From NCBI GenBank assembly GCA_030144725.1, contig JASKMD010000029.1:8166443-8230442 (forward strand): a DNA stretch of 64,000 bases, read 5' to 3'. Each line of letters opens with the position of its first letter. The stretch's first letter is position 1. Shown one piece after another: positions 1 through 10,764 of this stretch. The notes beneath the pieces are model-generated. The model saw nothing but the letters and a program-made list of their open reading frames with translations, searched no databases and was not told where the DNA came from. This stretch comes from Haematococcus lacustris. Taxonomy: Eukaryota > Chlorophyta > Chlorophyceae > Chlamydomonadales > Haematococcaceae. A program made the position numbers and the translations under genes.

Positions 1-738
1 CTGCCCAGCCTGCACAGCCTACCCAGCCTACCCAGCCTACCCAGCCTACCCAGCCTGCCCAGCCTGCACAGCCTGCACAGCCTGCACAGCCTGCACAGCC
101 TGCACAGCCTGCACAGCCTGCACAGCCTGCACAGCCTGCACAGCCTGCACAGCCTGCACAGCCTGCACAGCCTGCACAGCCTGCACAGCCTGCACAGCCT
201 GCACAGCCTGCCCAGCCTGCCCAGCCTGCCCAGCCTGCCCAGCCTGCCCAGCCTACCCAGCCTACCCAGCCTACCCAGCCTGCACAGCCTGCACAGCCTG
301 CACAGCCTGCACAGCCTGCACAGCCTGCACAGCCTGCACAGCCTGCACAGCCTGCACAGCCTGCACAGCCTGCCCAGCCTGCCCAGCCTGCCCAGCCTAC
401 CCAGCCTACCCAGCCTACCCAGCCTACCCAGCCTACCCAGCCTGCACAGCCTGCACAGCCTGCACAGCCTGCACAGCCTGCACAGCCTGCACAGCCTGCA
501 CAGCCTGCACAGCCTACCCAGCCTGCACAGCCTGCACAGCCTACCCAGCCTACCCAGCCTACCCAGCCTGCCCAGCCTGCACAGCCTGCACAGCCTGCAC
601 AGCCTGCACAGCCTGCACAGCCTGCACAGCCTGCACAGCCTGCACAGCCTGCACAGCCTGCACAGCCTGCACAGCCTGCACAGCCTGCACAGCCTGCACA
701 GCCTGCACAGCCTACCCAGCCTGCCCAGCCTGCCCAGC
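1..738. repeat. 10-bp minisatellite (CAGCCTGCAC / CAGCCTACCC)
   Basis: About 73 tandem copies of a decamer starting CAGCCT. Three unit variants (TGCAC, TGCCC and TACCC after CAGCC) occur in homogeneous blocks, which suggests growth by local duplication. The array runs off the left end of the window, so its true length is unknown. No coding role is visible. Confidence 0.95.
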
Positions 739-2237
739 CAATCAGTCCAGCTGCCTGTGTGATGTGCTGCTGACTGGTCACCACCTTGACCCTAAATGAG
801 GGAGTTCTGCAAACGGCATCACAGCAAAGGGTTGCAGTACCAGTATGAAATCAGCCACCCTCCATGCGCCCATGTCACCCTCGTTTCTTGCCTAGCCCTT
901 CTGCCACAGGTGCATTGTCCTGCTGGTTGTGATGCGCAGGGGCAAGAGTGACTCATGGGGGGCGTATGGAGTGTACACCAGCAAGCGTGTGGATGTCTCT
1001 GCTGCCACCTTCGTGGTGTCAACAGGCCGCCAGCCTCGAGTGTTCAGGCTGTTCAGGTGGGCTGCCAGGTGCTGCAGCCAGCAGCGGTGGCAGCAGTGGG
1101 AGCAAAGTGGCAGTAGAGCGGCAGCAGTATGGCAGCAGAGAGACAGCAAGGCAGGACACAGGCATCAGGGGTAGCTTGGAGGCAACAGCAAGTGCGGGAG
1201 CAGCAGAGGAGTGGGGCAGGGTGGGCTGTGTGTTACCAAGGGTACAACACCCGGTTGCAGTAAGTCGTACAGTTGGGTGCTAACCTCAACTTGCCTTGAC
1301 ACATACAAGGCATGTGCAAATGGCAGGCACACAACAAAGTAGAGTTTACAGCCATGCGTCAAGTAGAAGGCATGCCACATGGTGGCCACTCCTACAGCTT
1401 GGCTCGCCTGCCACCGCTCAATTGCAGCTGAGTGAGATTACCCACAGATAGCAGCTTGCTCCATGTTGAATATGATTATGTCTGCTCGCCTGCAGGTCTG
1501 CCCGCACCTGAAGATGGTGGCAATGCTAGGGCTGGGGACTGCAGCGTCGATGACTAGAGGCAGGGAGGCCCGACAAGGCTGTGCTGCAACACGAGCTCGC
1601 TTGCTCTGCACTTCGCCATTGTTGGGGCTGTGACTGTCATGCAGATGCTTGCACACTTGGAAAAGTTGGGATTGGGTCGATGTGTGTTGATTCATTTAGT
1701 CGTAGTAGTCATGGCATGCAAGGCCTGAGGTAAGGCGTTATGCCGACTGTGTGCTCATCTGTGTGCCCTGCCACGGTAGGTAAACAAGTCTGCACCCATG
1801 CTATGTGAGCATGAGCAGGCGAAGTGATGGCTAGCGAGCGCAAATGGTTTTCTCAAATACGTTCAATGCCAGGCAGTGCCAGTGCTAGGCTATTAAGTGG
1901 GCAGTAGGCAGGGTATTGTTGTTGTTTGTGTTATGTATAGTGGTTTACACCGCCGAGCCGCCAGCCTCGTATGGCTGCTGGGCTGAGGGCAGGGTGTTCA
2001 TCGTGTGCCGTGCCAGCCGTTTTCCATAAGCTAGCACTCGTGACAACGCAGCTATGAACTAGCAGCGCAGCGGGCCAGCGCGACTGCCAAGCCTTACTGC
2101 TGCTTGTTTTGGATGTGTATGTTTTGGATGTGTTTGGACATGTGTTTGGAGTTTGGACATATGTAAACATGTGTAGACATGTGTTGACAAACATGAAAAT
2201 TCTTAGCCTTTGTAGCTGCCTCGCGTTGCTATAGTTC
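739..2237. other. No recognisable gene
   Basis: Reading frames here are short and overlap on both strands, and none shows a known domain. A short stretch at about 2105-2200 repeats words such as GTTTGGAC and ACATGTGT. It could be the 5' flank of the element fragment that begins at 2238. Confidence 0.5.
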
Positions 2238-2975
2238 ATGGCGAGGAAGAAGAGACGAACCGGCGTGGGTGGGCCTAGGCCAGAACCGGAGGACCCCGGC
2301 TTCGACATATTCGAACGCGACGAGACACAACAGGACGAGGTACTCACCGAGGCACAGCGCAGAAGGAAGGCTTCCGGAGAGGCCCGCGCTGCCCGCGTTA
2401 GGAACAATACATTTCATGGCCGAAAATGTAAGCTTCGTTGTGCTGGCACGAGTGAAGGCCTGCAGCGAGCGGGCAGTGCTCGGCAGCCTGCTGCTTGGTT
2501 TTCTCGTGCGGGACCTGTTTACACTGCACTGCACGCAGACGAGCAAGGCAGCCCGTGTAAACGGACATCCCAATTTCCAGGCAGCCATCCCGGACTTGAA
2601 GTGCAAGAATTTGTTCTTGCAGCTGTGCCGCGGCCTGCCCGGAGACGGCGAGAACACTCGGCCGAGCGCAGCAGTCGCTGCCGTGCTGGCCGCGCATCCT
2701 GACCTCCGCGCCCGTCTCGAAGCAATCCACGCTACCTCTCTGACAGCAACATGGTGGACCACGTCGGTGAGCAACTACAGACAGCTTTCAGCAACATTCT
2801 CACGCACCTCTTCGCTTGCTGGCTCAAGAAGTCAGTGTCATTGGCCGGGGCAAAGGACCCGGTGGGTACTAACGAGCACCAACGCAGGTTTGGGGTGAGG
2901 TGGCTTTGTAGTGGGCACCTGCCAGCGTGGCCCAAGCGGCAGTGCACCTATGTGCGCCGCATGGTGTGCGGCCTT
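2238..2975 (+). pseudogene. N-terminal fragment of a Fanzor/TnpB-like element protein
   Basis: An ATG at 2238 opens a basic start (MARKKRR) followed by an acidic stretch. After at least one frame change the reading continues with a helical segment (FVVLARVKACSERAVLGSLL) and then MVDHVGEQLQTAFSNIL at 2751. The order of a basic tail, a helix about making or joining a chain, and a Q-L-x-TAF-x-N helix recalls the N-terminal part of eukaryotic TnpB relatives (Fanzor). This is inference from pattern only. The RuvC part is missing; instead the sequence folds back into an inverted copy of itself. The frame is broken, so it is treated as a relic. Confidence 0.4.
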
Positions 2976-3405
2976 GACGTCAGCTGGCTGTTGCAAGAGG
3001 GTGGGGTGGTGGTGATTCCAGCCATGCAGGCTGAGGTGAGCAGGCCCCGTTGCAAAGCCACCTCAGTTTGCATGGCTTCAGTCACCACCACCCCACCCTC
3101 CCCCACCAGCTAGTTGACCTCCAGCCTGCACCCCATGCGGCGTACATAGGTGCACTGCCGCTTGGACCACGCTATTTGGTGCCCACCACCCAGCCCCCTC
3201 ACCCCAAATCTGCGCTGGTGGTCGTTGATACCCACCAGAACCTTTGCCCCGGCCAGGGACACTGACTTCTTGAGCCTGCCAGCGAAGAGCAGCGTGAGGA
3301 TGTTGCCGAATGCGGTCTGCAGCTGCTTGCCGACGTGGTCCACCATGTTGGTGTCAGAGAGGCAGCGGGGTATTGCAGCGAGGCGGGCATGGAGGTCGGG
3401 GCCTT
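2705..3405. repeat. Large imperfect palindrome
   Basis: Bases 2705-2990 reappear inverted at about 3110-3405, and the inner bases 2992-3035 (GGGTGGGGTGGTGGTG) reappear inverted at 3075-3105, with the centre near 3050. Both arms encode the same peptide on opposite strands: MVDHVGEQLQTAFSNIL on + and MVDHVGKQLQTAFGNIL on -. The arms have diverged by roughly 15-20 percent by eye. The structure could come from an inverted duplication of the Fanzor-like fragment. Confidence 0.85.
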
Positions 3406-3420
3406 GGCCAAGGCTGCGGC

Positions 3421-4019
3421 ATGGGGTGATTGTTAGGGCAAGTTTGAGTGTTCATAGGAGGATGAAGAGTTATTTCAGCACTGCGAGCAGCCACAAGAGC
3501 ACCATGACTTCATGGGGGATGTTCAGTGCCCTATTTAGTGCAGAGTTCAGACGATGAATTGTTGCATCGTGACAGTGCCCTTGCTCAGTGGCTATGACTT
3601 GGTGACCTGAGCAAGAAGTGTGTGAATCACGGAGGATTGACATGGTATGCAAGGGATGGCTGTCCAGAATATTTAAAAGCACACCCACATCTTCAAAACT
3701 GTGTTTCGCTGCAACATTTGCATCGGGGAAAAGTAAATATTGTTTGTTTTGGGTCGGGAAAGAGTTTTTATTTTATTTCTAGGGTGCCTCGCGAATCGAA
3801 AGAGATAGTACGGTATATAACATACACATATATAGTTGAAATAGAAACATGGTGGCTGAGACGCGGCGTCGTTTTGATTACCAGGGGTCGGTTTCCTGTC
3901 ACTTTCTGTTAGTTGGGGCCACCTGACTGCTACAGCTCAAGACAATCCCAACAACATCAAATAATTACCCCTAACAAAGGGGATGTGTGTGGTTGGAGCT
4001 ACTATGGTTGTGGCAACAG
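3421..4019. other. Non-coding; AT-rich patch at 3720-3860
   Basis: No supported gene. Bases 3720-3860 are strikingly AT-rich (runs such as TTTTTATTTTATTTCT and TATATAACATACACATATATA) in an otherwise GC-rich window. This could be an organelle-derived insert or an old repeat; the sequence alone does not decide. Confidence 0.5.
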
Positions 4020-4130
4020 GCACACATCACAGAAGGCTGAGCTGAAGTGTGCATTAGGCACGCTGTCAGTAGCCTTTACAATGATGCGCTCGCAGCCTGC
4101 GTTGATGCTCTTCATTCGATTCATGCCCTT
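4020..4130 (+). repeat. Interspersed repeat, copy 1
   Basis: Shares with 12525-12620 a block reading GCATTAGGCAC, then AGTAGCCTTTACAAT, then GCTCGCA-CCTG, with several substitutions and the same order and spacing. The family is not recognised. Confidence 0.7.
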
Positions 4131-4561
4131 CGCCCTGGGAAGAGTGCAAAATGATTTAATGTCCACGGCCAGGTTTAGCAGGCATTGGGCCTAACACCAG
4201 GACCCGGGCTAGAACCGGGCTGGGACAGGTGCAAGGGCCAGGCGGCTGATGGGTGGGTGGATGGGATAATGGACGACAAGAAGTACAAGATATGCACCCT
4301 CAAGCATGACACCTAGCTCTCGCCACCAGCTACACCAGCTACCCTGCGTCTGATCCTGCGTGTCCTGCGCCAAGCCCCTCGCCACAACGCAATGCCTTAC
4401 CATTCAGCTTACGCGCTAGTTTGTATGTCACGCACTGTGCCAAGCTCAAATACGAAACTAGGCAGTAGCATGTCACGCACACCTGGAGGCCACTTCGAAT
4501 TGCCACACGAGCTCAGCGCGGTTGCCTACCCTGCAGTGGTGGAGCGAATGCGATGGAGCGG

Positions 4562-7500
4562 ATGCGCCATCAATTGTTGGTCCTTATCGTGTTAGTGGGG
4601 CCATTACTGTCGAAGCAGTGCTATGCGCTGCGACTGCCCAGCTCTCGCCAAGACGGAGCGTGAGTGCCCAATCACTAATCTAGCGTTGTTCAAGCGCGCT
4701 TGCAAGCCCAAACTATGCAATCAGTGCGCCACCGGCTGATGCGGCAGCGACCACCTGGTGGGCGTCACCTGGTGGGCAGTCAACCATTCCTGTGCCCTAC
4801 GCCTGCAGGGGCGTTGCAGAACTGCGCCAACCATACAAACCAGCTGTTGAAGCTCCTGGCGCGACACACGCGCGTGTACGGCAATTGCTGGGTTCTGGCT
4901 CGTCTCCAACGGCAAGGCCGCCACGAGCGCCAGGTCCTCCCCGACCCCCTCCGAGCACGACCCCACTGGCGTCTAGGACGCCTCCCAACTTGGCACCATC
5001 CACCGTGACGACGACGGATAGCCCCCTCTCTTTCTTCCCGCCTGGCGAACAACAGCTTGTTCCCTCACCACCCCCTCCCAGCCCATCACTAGACGAGCCT
5101 TTCGAGGATTCAGATATCGAGCCATACTTTGTGTTCCCTGGTTTTCTTGAAACAAACCATCCCACCCTGCCCACCACTCTCCTGCTCGACCCAGCCTCAC
5201 CTCCTCCTCCTCTAAACCCACCATCATTCCAACCGCAACCACCCACCCCATCCCCTCCCCCGCCTCCCACACGCCCGCCCAGCCCTGTCACCCATCCCCC
5301 ACCAAGCACCTCAGGACGGCAGCCAACCCCCACAGCGGCGCTGCCATTTGAATCGCCCTCCCCACCCCGACCAGCCAGCACCGGCCGCCGCAGCCCCCCT
5401 CCCCTCCCCCCTCCCCCACCCACCCCAACAGGACAGCTGTCAGGGTCCAGCCCCTATCTGAACATAAGCGCAGTCTGTGAGTGGCATTGTCCCGCTGAGT
5501 GAGGCAGCGCAACACTCTCACCTTGCCAACCACTCCTCATGTTGGTCCCCCCACCCTGACCATCTGCGCCCTGCCCTGCCCTACCCCTCCTGCCCCTACC
5601 CCTGCCCTGCCCTGATCCCCCCTCCCCCTGCCCTGCCCTGACCCTCCCTCCCCTTGCCCTGACCCTCCCTCCCCCTGCCCTACCCTGCCCCTCCCTTCCC
5701 CTGCCCTGCCCTGACCCTCCCTCCCCCTGCCCTGACCTGACCCTTCCTCCTCCTGCCCTGACCCTCCCTCCCCCTGCCCTGCCCTGACCCTCCCTCCCCC
5801 TGCCCTGCCCTGACCCTCCCTCCCCCTGCCCCGCCCTGACCCTCCCTCCCCCTGCCCTGCCCTGACCCTCCCTCCCCCTGCCCTGCCCTGCCCTGGACCC
5901 CCCTCCCCCTACCCTACCCTGCTGTGCCCTACTCAGCCCTGCACCGTTGTTGATGGACTGAGCATGCACCATGCTGCAGCCCCGTGCTTGCTTGCATGCA
6001 GTGAACCGGCACAACTACTGGCGGGCACAGCATGGGGTGGCGCCCCTGGTGTGGAACAACAGGCTGGCGCAGTATGCCCAGGTCTGTGGCCATCCCTGAC
6101 CCAGGGCGGGCTCAGGGCGGGTTTGACCAGATAACCAGAAACCAGAAATACGTAACCTGGGGTTCAAAAACGACATCTGTTGTACCTCGGATTCGGTGCA
6201 AGACGGCTTTTGGGGCTGGATACCACGGTCAGACATTTTGATGAGACTCAGGGCAGGCCCAGGGCACAAGCAGCCAGGGTGGGTCAGGTAACCCTGCAGG
6301 CAGTGACGTGCCAAGGAGGAGGGACTCTAGATTGGTAGGGGGGCTAGGCAGGGCAGCAGGCAGGGCAGCAGGCAGGGCAGCAGGCAGGGCAGCAGGCAGG
6401 GCAGCAGGCAGGGCAGCAGGCAGGGCAGCAGGCAGGGCAGCAGGCAGGGCAGCAGGCAGGGCAGCAGGCAGGGCAGCAGGCAGGGCAGCAGGCAGGGCAG
6501 CAGGCAGGGCAGCAGGCAGGGCAGCAGGCAGGGCAGCAGGCAGGGCAGCAGGCAGGGCAGCAGGCAGGGCAGCAGGCAGGGCAGCAGGCAGGGCAGCAGG
6601 CAGGGCAGCAGGCAGGGCAGCAGGCAGGGTGACCTGGCAGAGTCAGTGGCCCACGGCTGCAGAAGGAGACTGCATACCATGGGCGCAAAAGGCTCTTGAG
6701 AGCAAGCATTCAGGTTGTTGTGCATGCTCGCATGCTTGCGCGCTACAGCAGCCATTGCTCTCCCCTGTGCCTCACCTCTGCCTCAGCTCCCAGCTTCAGG
6801 TGCAGCCGGCAGGCTAAGCTCAGTCGACCCCATGTGCAAGCTCCTCCCCTCTTCTCACTCGCTTGACAGGCTGGAGCCAGGGGCTGCTTGCCAGTGGCTG
6901 TTGCTAGGGCTGTACAGTTCTAAGGTTGTAAGGGTCCTAGGCTTGCACTGAGGCACGAACAGGGCTTGCTTGGGCCGGGCATGTGAAGGCGTGAGCAGCG
7001 TTGACCTGCATCCTGCCTGCCTCCTGCCTGCCTGCTGGCCTGCCTCACAGGACTGGGCCGACAACTGCTTCTTTGAGCATTCCCAGGGCAGCTACGGCGA
7101 GAACCTGGCCATTGGCCCCACCCTGGTGAGCTGACCTGCCCTACCCTGCGCTGCCCTGCCCTGACCCTCCCTTCCCCTACCCTGGTGAGTGGACCCTGCG
7201 CCACTGCTCGCCTCCCCCTGCCTCACCCCTCCCTGCCAATGCATGCGCGTCTGTATGCATGCATGCGCAGGAAATGATTGATGTGATGTATGAGGAGATC
7301 TGTGAGTATGACTACGAGCGGCCCAGGTTCTCGGAAGCAACAGGCCACTTCACCCAGGTGGGCTCAGCCCCAGAGCCCCTGAGGCTGGTGCGGGTGACTA
7401 CCCCTGAACTGTTGCCTGTCACCTTCAGGGGTGGCTAGACAGCATGGCACGATACACATGCACGGGTTCGACCTGACACAGCTATCATGAACGGGTTCAA

Positions 7501-9516
7501 GCTGACACATGCCACACTCTATGGTGCCACAGCAGGCTGCTGGACCTGGGCCTATGGACTCGGTCCCTCCACCGCTTGTTGCTCAGCTCAGGGTACTCCC
7601 TGTCCTTGGCTGGCAGCTTCTGCTGCCCTGGCCACTGGCACAGCTCCAGTGGGCGCCACTTGCTCTCCCGATTGCGCAGCATGTTGAGCGCTGCATTGCA
7701 GTCCCTGGCCAGACACCTGCCAGGCTGTGTTGGGTTAACAGCCTTGGCCTTACTGTTGCCTGTGCCCTTGGCGGGCTGGGTGGGCACTGCTCCCTGGACC
7801 AGCACTTGCCTGGGTTGGCACAGCCTGGGTTGGCACAGCCTGGGTTGCTTGGGTTGCTTGGGTTGCCTGGGTTGGCACAGCACTTCTGCAGGCTGACCGC
7901 CAGCTGCCTGGGGTGTATCAGGGTTAGTGTGTTTGATTGGTGTTTGCTGCAGCTGGTTGTACACGGTCTTGCAGTTTGGGTTGGCAAAGAACCTGCAAAA
8001 GTCCTTAAGCTGCCTCAGCATCACAGGATCTTCGCTGCCATGGGGCAGGGGAGGTCCAGTGGGTGCTGCGGGTGCAAGAGCTGCAAGGCAGGCACTGCAA
8101 CGCCTCGGGGTGGGCTGCGTGACTGGCTGTGTCTTGTGTTTGATTGGTGTTTGAGTCTAACTCGAGGCCGTTGGTGTTTGAGTCCCTCGACCGCTTCGTG
8201 TTGCCCAGCTCGACTAGCTTGGCAGTCAGGTCCTTGTTGCTGGGGTCGATGAAGACAACCTTGATGTGAGGGAGGAGGAGCTGCCACTCCAGGTCTGGGC
8301 TGTGCTGTAGGGAGTAGCATATGTGCAGTGCGCAATGATGAAGCTGTTGCTGACATCAGAGCATGTGTTTCATGCCAACATCGATCGCCTGACTCTCGCA
8401 AGGGGGGAGGGGTAGGAAATTAGGTATTGGTACCGGCTGTAGGTAACAGGCATTCAGTTCGGATTACAGATAACACAGCCCCTGCCCAATAGTGGGGGAA
8501 TAATGTGCTGTCACGTGGGTATCTATACCGGATGTGCTGTCACGTGGGTATCTATACCGGATCCGCCCGGGTGTGCACATATACCAATGCAACTCATGCA
8601 CGCGTGACGGCTACATGCTCATGCACGTCAGTCATGTTTGTTGATGCTTGTTGTCGATGCTCTGATGCTGACATAGTGTTTGTTGATACTATGCTACAGC
8701 ACTGTGTATGTGTGGCGGGCATGTGGCTGCTACTGTGGTTGGCTGGCACATGCAGCCTACCGCCTGCCCGTTTGCTCCAACACACACTATTAGTTATACA
8801 CTGTACAGTTGCTTCAAACAAACAACACCAGCCTCAACAAGCAGGACGTACTACCTGCCACACTAGCCTTCACAGAGCTTCCGTCCACCAAAGCATGAAA
8901 GTCATAACCCTGACCCAAACCTAAACCCTAACCCCACATTATGATGTTGTCTGGGCAGTGCAAGACCTACGGAGGCTGCTGGTGCTGCTGGCAAGGGGCT
9001 GGGACGGGCAGGGGGCTGGGAGCATAATGTTGAGGTGAGAGCAGAGAATCGTACTGAGCTGCTGGGCTGATCTGCGGTGTTGCTGTGCGTCTGTGTGACG
9101 CTCTGCAGATCGTCTGGGCAGCTACGCGGTACCTGGGCTGTGCTATTGGCAGCTGCTCTGCGGGTGTGACGGATGCAGCCGGGCAGCAGTACAATGTTGA
9201 CAACTACCTGTGAGTCAGGAGTGACCATCAGCACATGTCACACACCACATGTCTCTACAATTAGGAGGGTGGTGGTGGCGACCTTGAGGACATCTGCTCT
9301 ATCACCATCAAAAGTGATCATAACATCACCAAAAACAATCAAGACCTCAAAGTCATAACCATTGCATTCAACTCTCTGATAGGCGGCCTGCCTGCCTGGC
9401 TGCCTTCCCTCAGGGTATGTGAGTATTGGCCCCCTGGCAACGTGTTCGGCGCCTTCCCCCGCAACGTGCCCCCGCTGCTATCCGGCGCGCGCAGCGTATG
9501 CACCCGCCGGAGCTAG
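4562..9516 (+). CDS. Secreted CAP/PR-1 superfamily protein with Pro-rich linker
   Basis: Seven exons (4562-4659, 4809-5476, 6002-6081, 7051-7125, 7271-7357, 9109-9209, 9414-9516) join in phase to 403 residues. The start MRHQLLVLIVLVGPLL is a signal peptide, so the product should enter the secretory pathway. Residues about 35-255 are rich in Pro, Ser and Thr (blocks such as PSPPPPP), like cell-wall glycoprotein linkers of volvocine algae. The CAP domain follows: NRHNYWRAQHGVAPLVW, then SYGENLAIGP, then ATGHFTQ joined to IVWAATRYLGCAIGSC, then VCEYWPPGNVFG. These match the four CAP signatures, including the His of HN and the His and Glu of GHFTQ and GEN. CAP proteins act outside the cell in defence, wall or sterol-binding roles; the role here is unknown. 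The start was chosen for the signal peptide and the GTGAGT donor after it. Intron 5 (7358-9108) carries element debris. Confidence 0.88.
5570..5925. repeat. C-rich minisatellite in CAP gene intron 2
   Basis: Imperfect tandem units built from CCCTGCCCTGACCCTCCCTC, roughly 20-30 bases each. The + strand is almost free of G outside the CTG steps, a strong strand asymmetry. It lies wholly inside the intron 5477-6001. Confidence 0.85.
6347..6628. repeat. 12-bp minisatellite GGCAGGGCAGCA
   Basis: About 23.5 nearly perfect copies of a 12-mer in CAP gene intron 3 (6082-7050). Open reading frames through it are a by-product of the unit length being a multiple of three. Confidence 0.95.
7430..8290 (-). 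pseudogene. Fanzor/TnpB-like C-terminal relic (copy A)
   Basis: Reading leftward, a stretch with KVVFIDPSNKDLTAKLVEL (near 8270-8210) is followed, after frame changes and Gln/Pro repeats, by ARDCNAALNMLRNRESKWR and LELCQWP (near 7700-7620), then a tail ending with a stop near 7530. The DCNAALN block is the RuvC-III region of TnpB relatives, and the first part may hold RuvC-I. The same C-terminal block recurs in copies B, C and D. It sits antisense in CAP gene intron 5. Frame breaks make it a relic. Confidence 0.65.
8344..8504 (+). repeat. Conserved element 3' tail with terminal hairpin-like end
   Basis: Near-identical to the tails of copy B (35851-36013) and copy D (58060-57871, - strand): ACATCAGAGCATGTGTTTCA, then GGTATTGGTACCGGCTGTAGG, shortened here to GTATTGGTACCGGCTGTAGG, then ACACAGCCCCT and GGGGGAATAATG. 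The end hairpin is degenerate here (CCCC...GGGG only). It points opposite to the neighbouring coding relic A, so two insertions or an inversion are involved. Confidence 0.85.
8505..8562 (+). repeat. Two tandem copies of a 29-bp unit
   Basis: A unit beginning GTGCTGTCACGTGGGTATC occurs at 8505-8533 and again at 8534-8562 without change. It starts exactly where the element tail ends. Confidence 0.95.
8906..8934 (+). repeat. Short telomere-like stretch
   Basis: Degenerate CCCTAAA/CCCTAA-type words (AAACCTAAACCCTAACCCC) resemble the C-strand of plant-type telomere repeats. Only about three degenerate units are present, so this may be chance. Confidence 0.35.
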
Positions 9517-10493
9517 CGACCATGGCAATGGGGCAGAAGGCTGAGGGGTGCAGCGGCAGCCGCCCCTGTTGCAGCCAGCAGGACGCAGGCGTCAGTCTGC
9601 CAGACGCTGGGCGGGTGAGCCAGAGGTGCGGAACTGGCATGTGTATCAGAACCTTGGGATGGTGAGGAGCAGGGCTGGTGGCCATGGCAGGCTGTGGGTT
9701 CCTACGGCTGGGAAAGGTGCCGGGCCAGTCAGGGGAAGCCAGAGGGCTGCATGACGGGCAGGTCGGGCCAGGGTCTGTGAGGGAGGGAGGGGACTGTACT
9801 GTACCCACGGCTGCATCCTTATCCTGAGTCAGAGCCTCTGATTGGTGTGCCCCTCACCCTCATTTTCCTTGGTTAATTGATTGATGGGCTGCTGTGGAGG
9901 GGTGGGTCATAGCTGTCCCTGACACTGTGCCTCAAGTTCTCCCGCTGCTGGGCTGTTAAGGGTGCTGCCGTATGAGTGATTGTGCGTGTATGGTATGCTG
10001 CCATGTGGCAGCAGCTCTAGCGGCGTATATTGGAGGGCAGCGCACCAGGGTGGTTGCCTGCTGGGCCTATTCATTTGTCCCTCTTTCTCACTCTGCCTGT
10101 CCAATTTTGGGTAGCGCTTGCACGCTGCCATGTGGACCAGTGGCATTCTGGTATGCATTGGTTCGTGGGTATCACCATCTGTCACCCAAGCAGCTATGCT
10201 GTTTTTATATAGGGCATTGAGGACACATGTGGAACATCCCTCAGCGCATGAGCAGCATTTCTGTTGGAGTAGTTGAGAAAAAGGTGTTCCAGGCAGGTGG
10301 TATTGAGTGCCTTCGATATGCTGCCAGCTCAATAGGGAGAATGGTTGCATGCGGCCGAAATACCCTTGTTGGTGCGTGCATATTGTTTATAGTGTTCAGA
10401 TGAGAATAAAACGGTGTATATGCCATGTAAATAGTGTAACTTACGACACTGAATCCTGTGATCAATCCTTGGCCAGGAAGGTGAGACCTGCTG
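9517..10493. other. No recognisable gene
   Basis: Downstream flank of the CAP gene. Reading frames are short and show no domain. No TGTAA signal is evident within the first 200 bases. Confidence 0.5.
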
Positions 10494-10544
10494 CAGTTCG
10501 GATCACAGGTAACACAGCCCCTACGCATTAGTAGGGGGATAATG
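10494..10544 (+). repeat. Solo element tail with perfect 7-bp hairpin
   Basis: CAGTTCGGATCACAGGTAACA matches the last 50 bases of the tail at 8344-8504. The stem CCCCTAC (10518-10524) pairs with GTAGGGG (10531-10537) around the loop GCATTA, followed by GGATAATG. No coding part of the element is recognisable nearby. Confidence 0.8.
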
Positions 10545-10764
10545 TGCTGAACTAGGCCCAGTGAACTCAGCCCTCCCCCATGGGGCAGGTGGCTGGACTA
10601 GGACACCAACCCCTGCCTCAGCTTGCGATGCATTGGGGAGGGCGAGCAGCGCCCCTTGGAGAAATTCTCACCTGGAAGGGCCTGGAGTTTTTGTCAGCCC
10701 CTAACAGGGTATCAACAGGAATTCAAGCCGGTGAACCTTAGAACACCTCGCCACTCACTCTTCT

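Noticed and set aside
1..738. CRISPR array
   Set aside because: Units are 10 bases with no unique spacers, and the genome is eukaryotic.
6308..6817. Ala-Gly-Arg repeat protein
   Set aside because: It is a by-product of the 12-base minisatellite within a CAP gene intron.
8906..8934. True interstitial telomere
   Set aside because: Only two or three degenerate units; too short to separate from chance.
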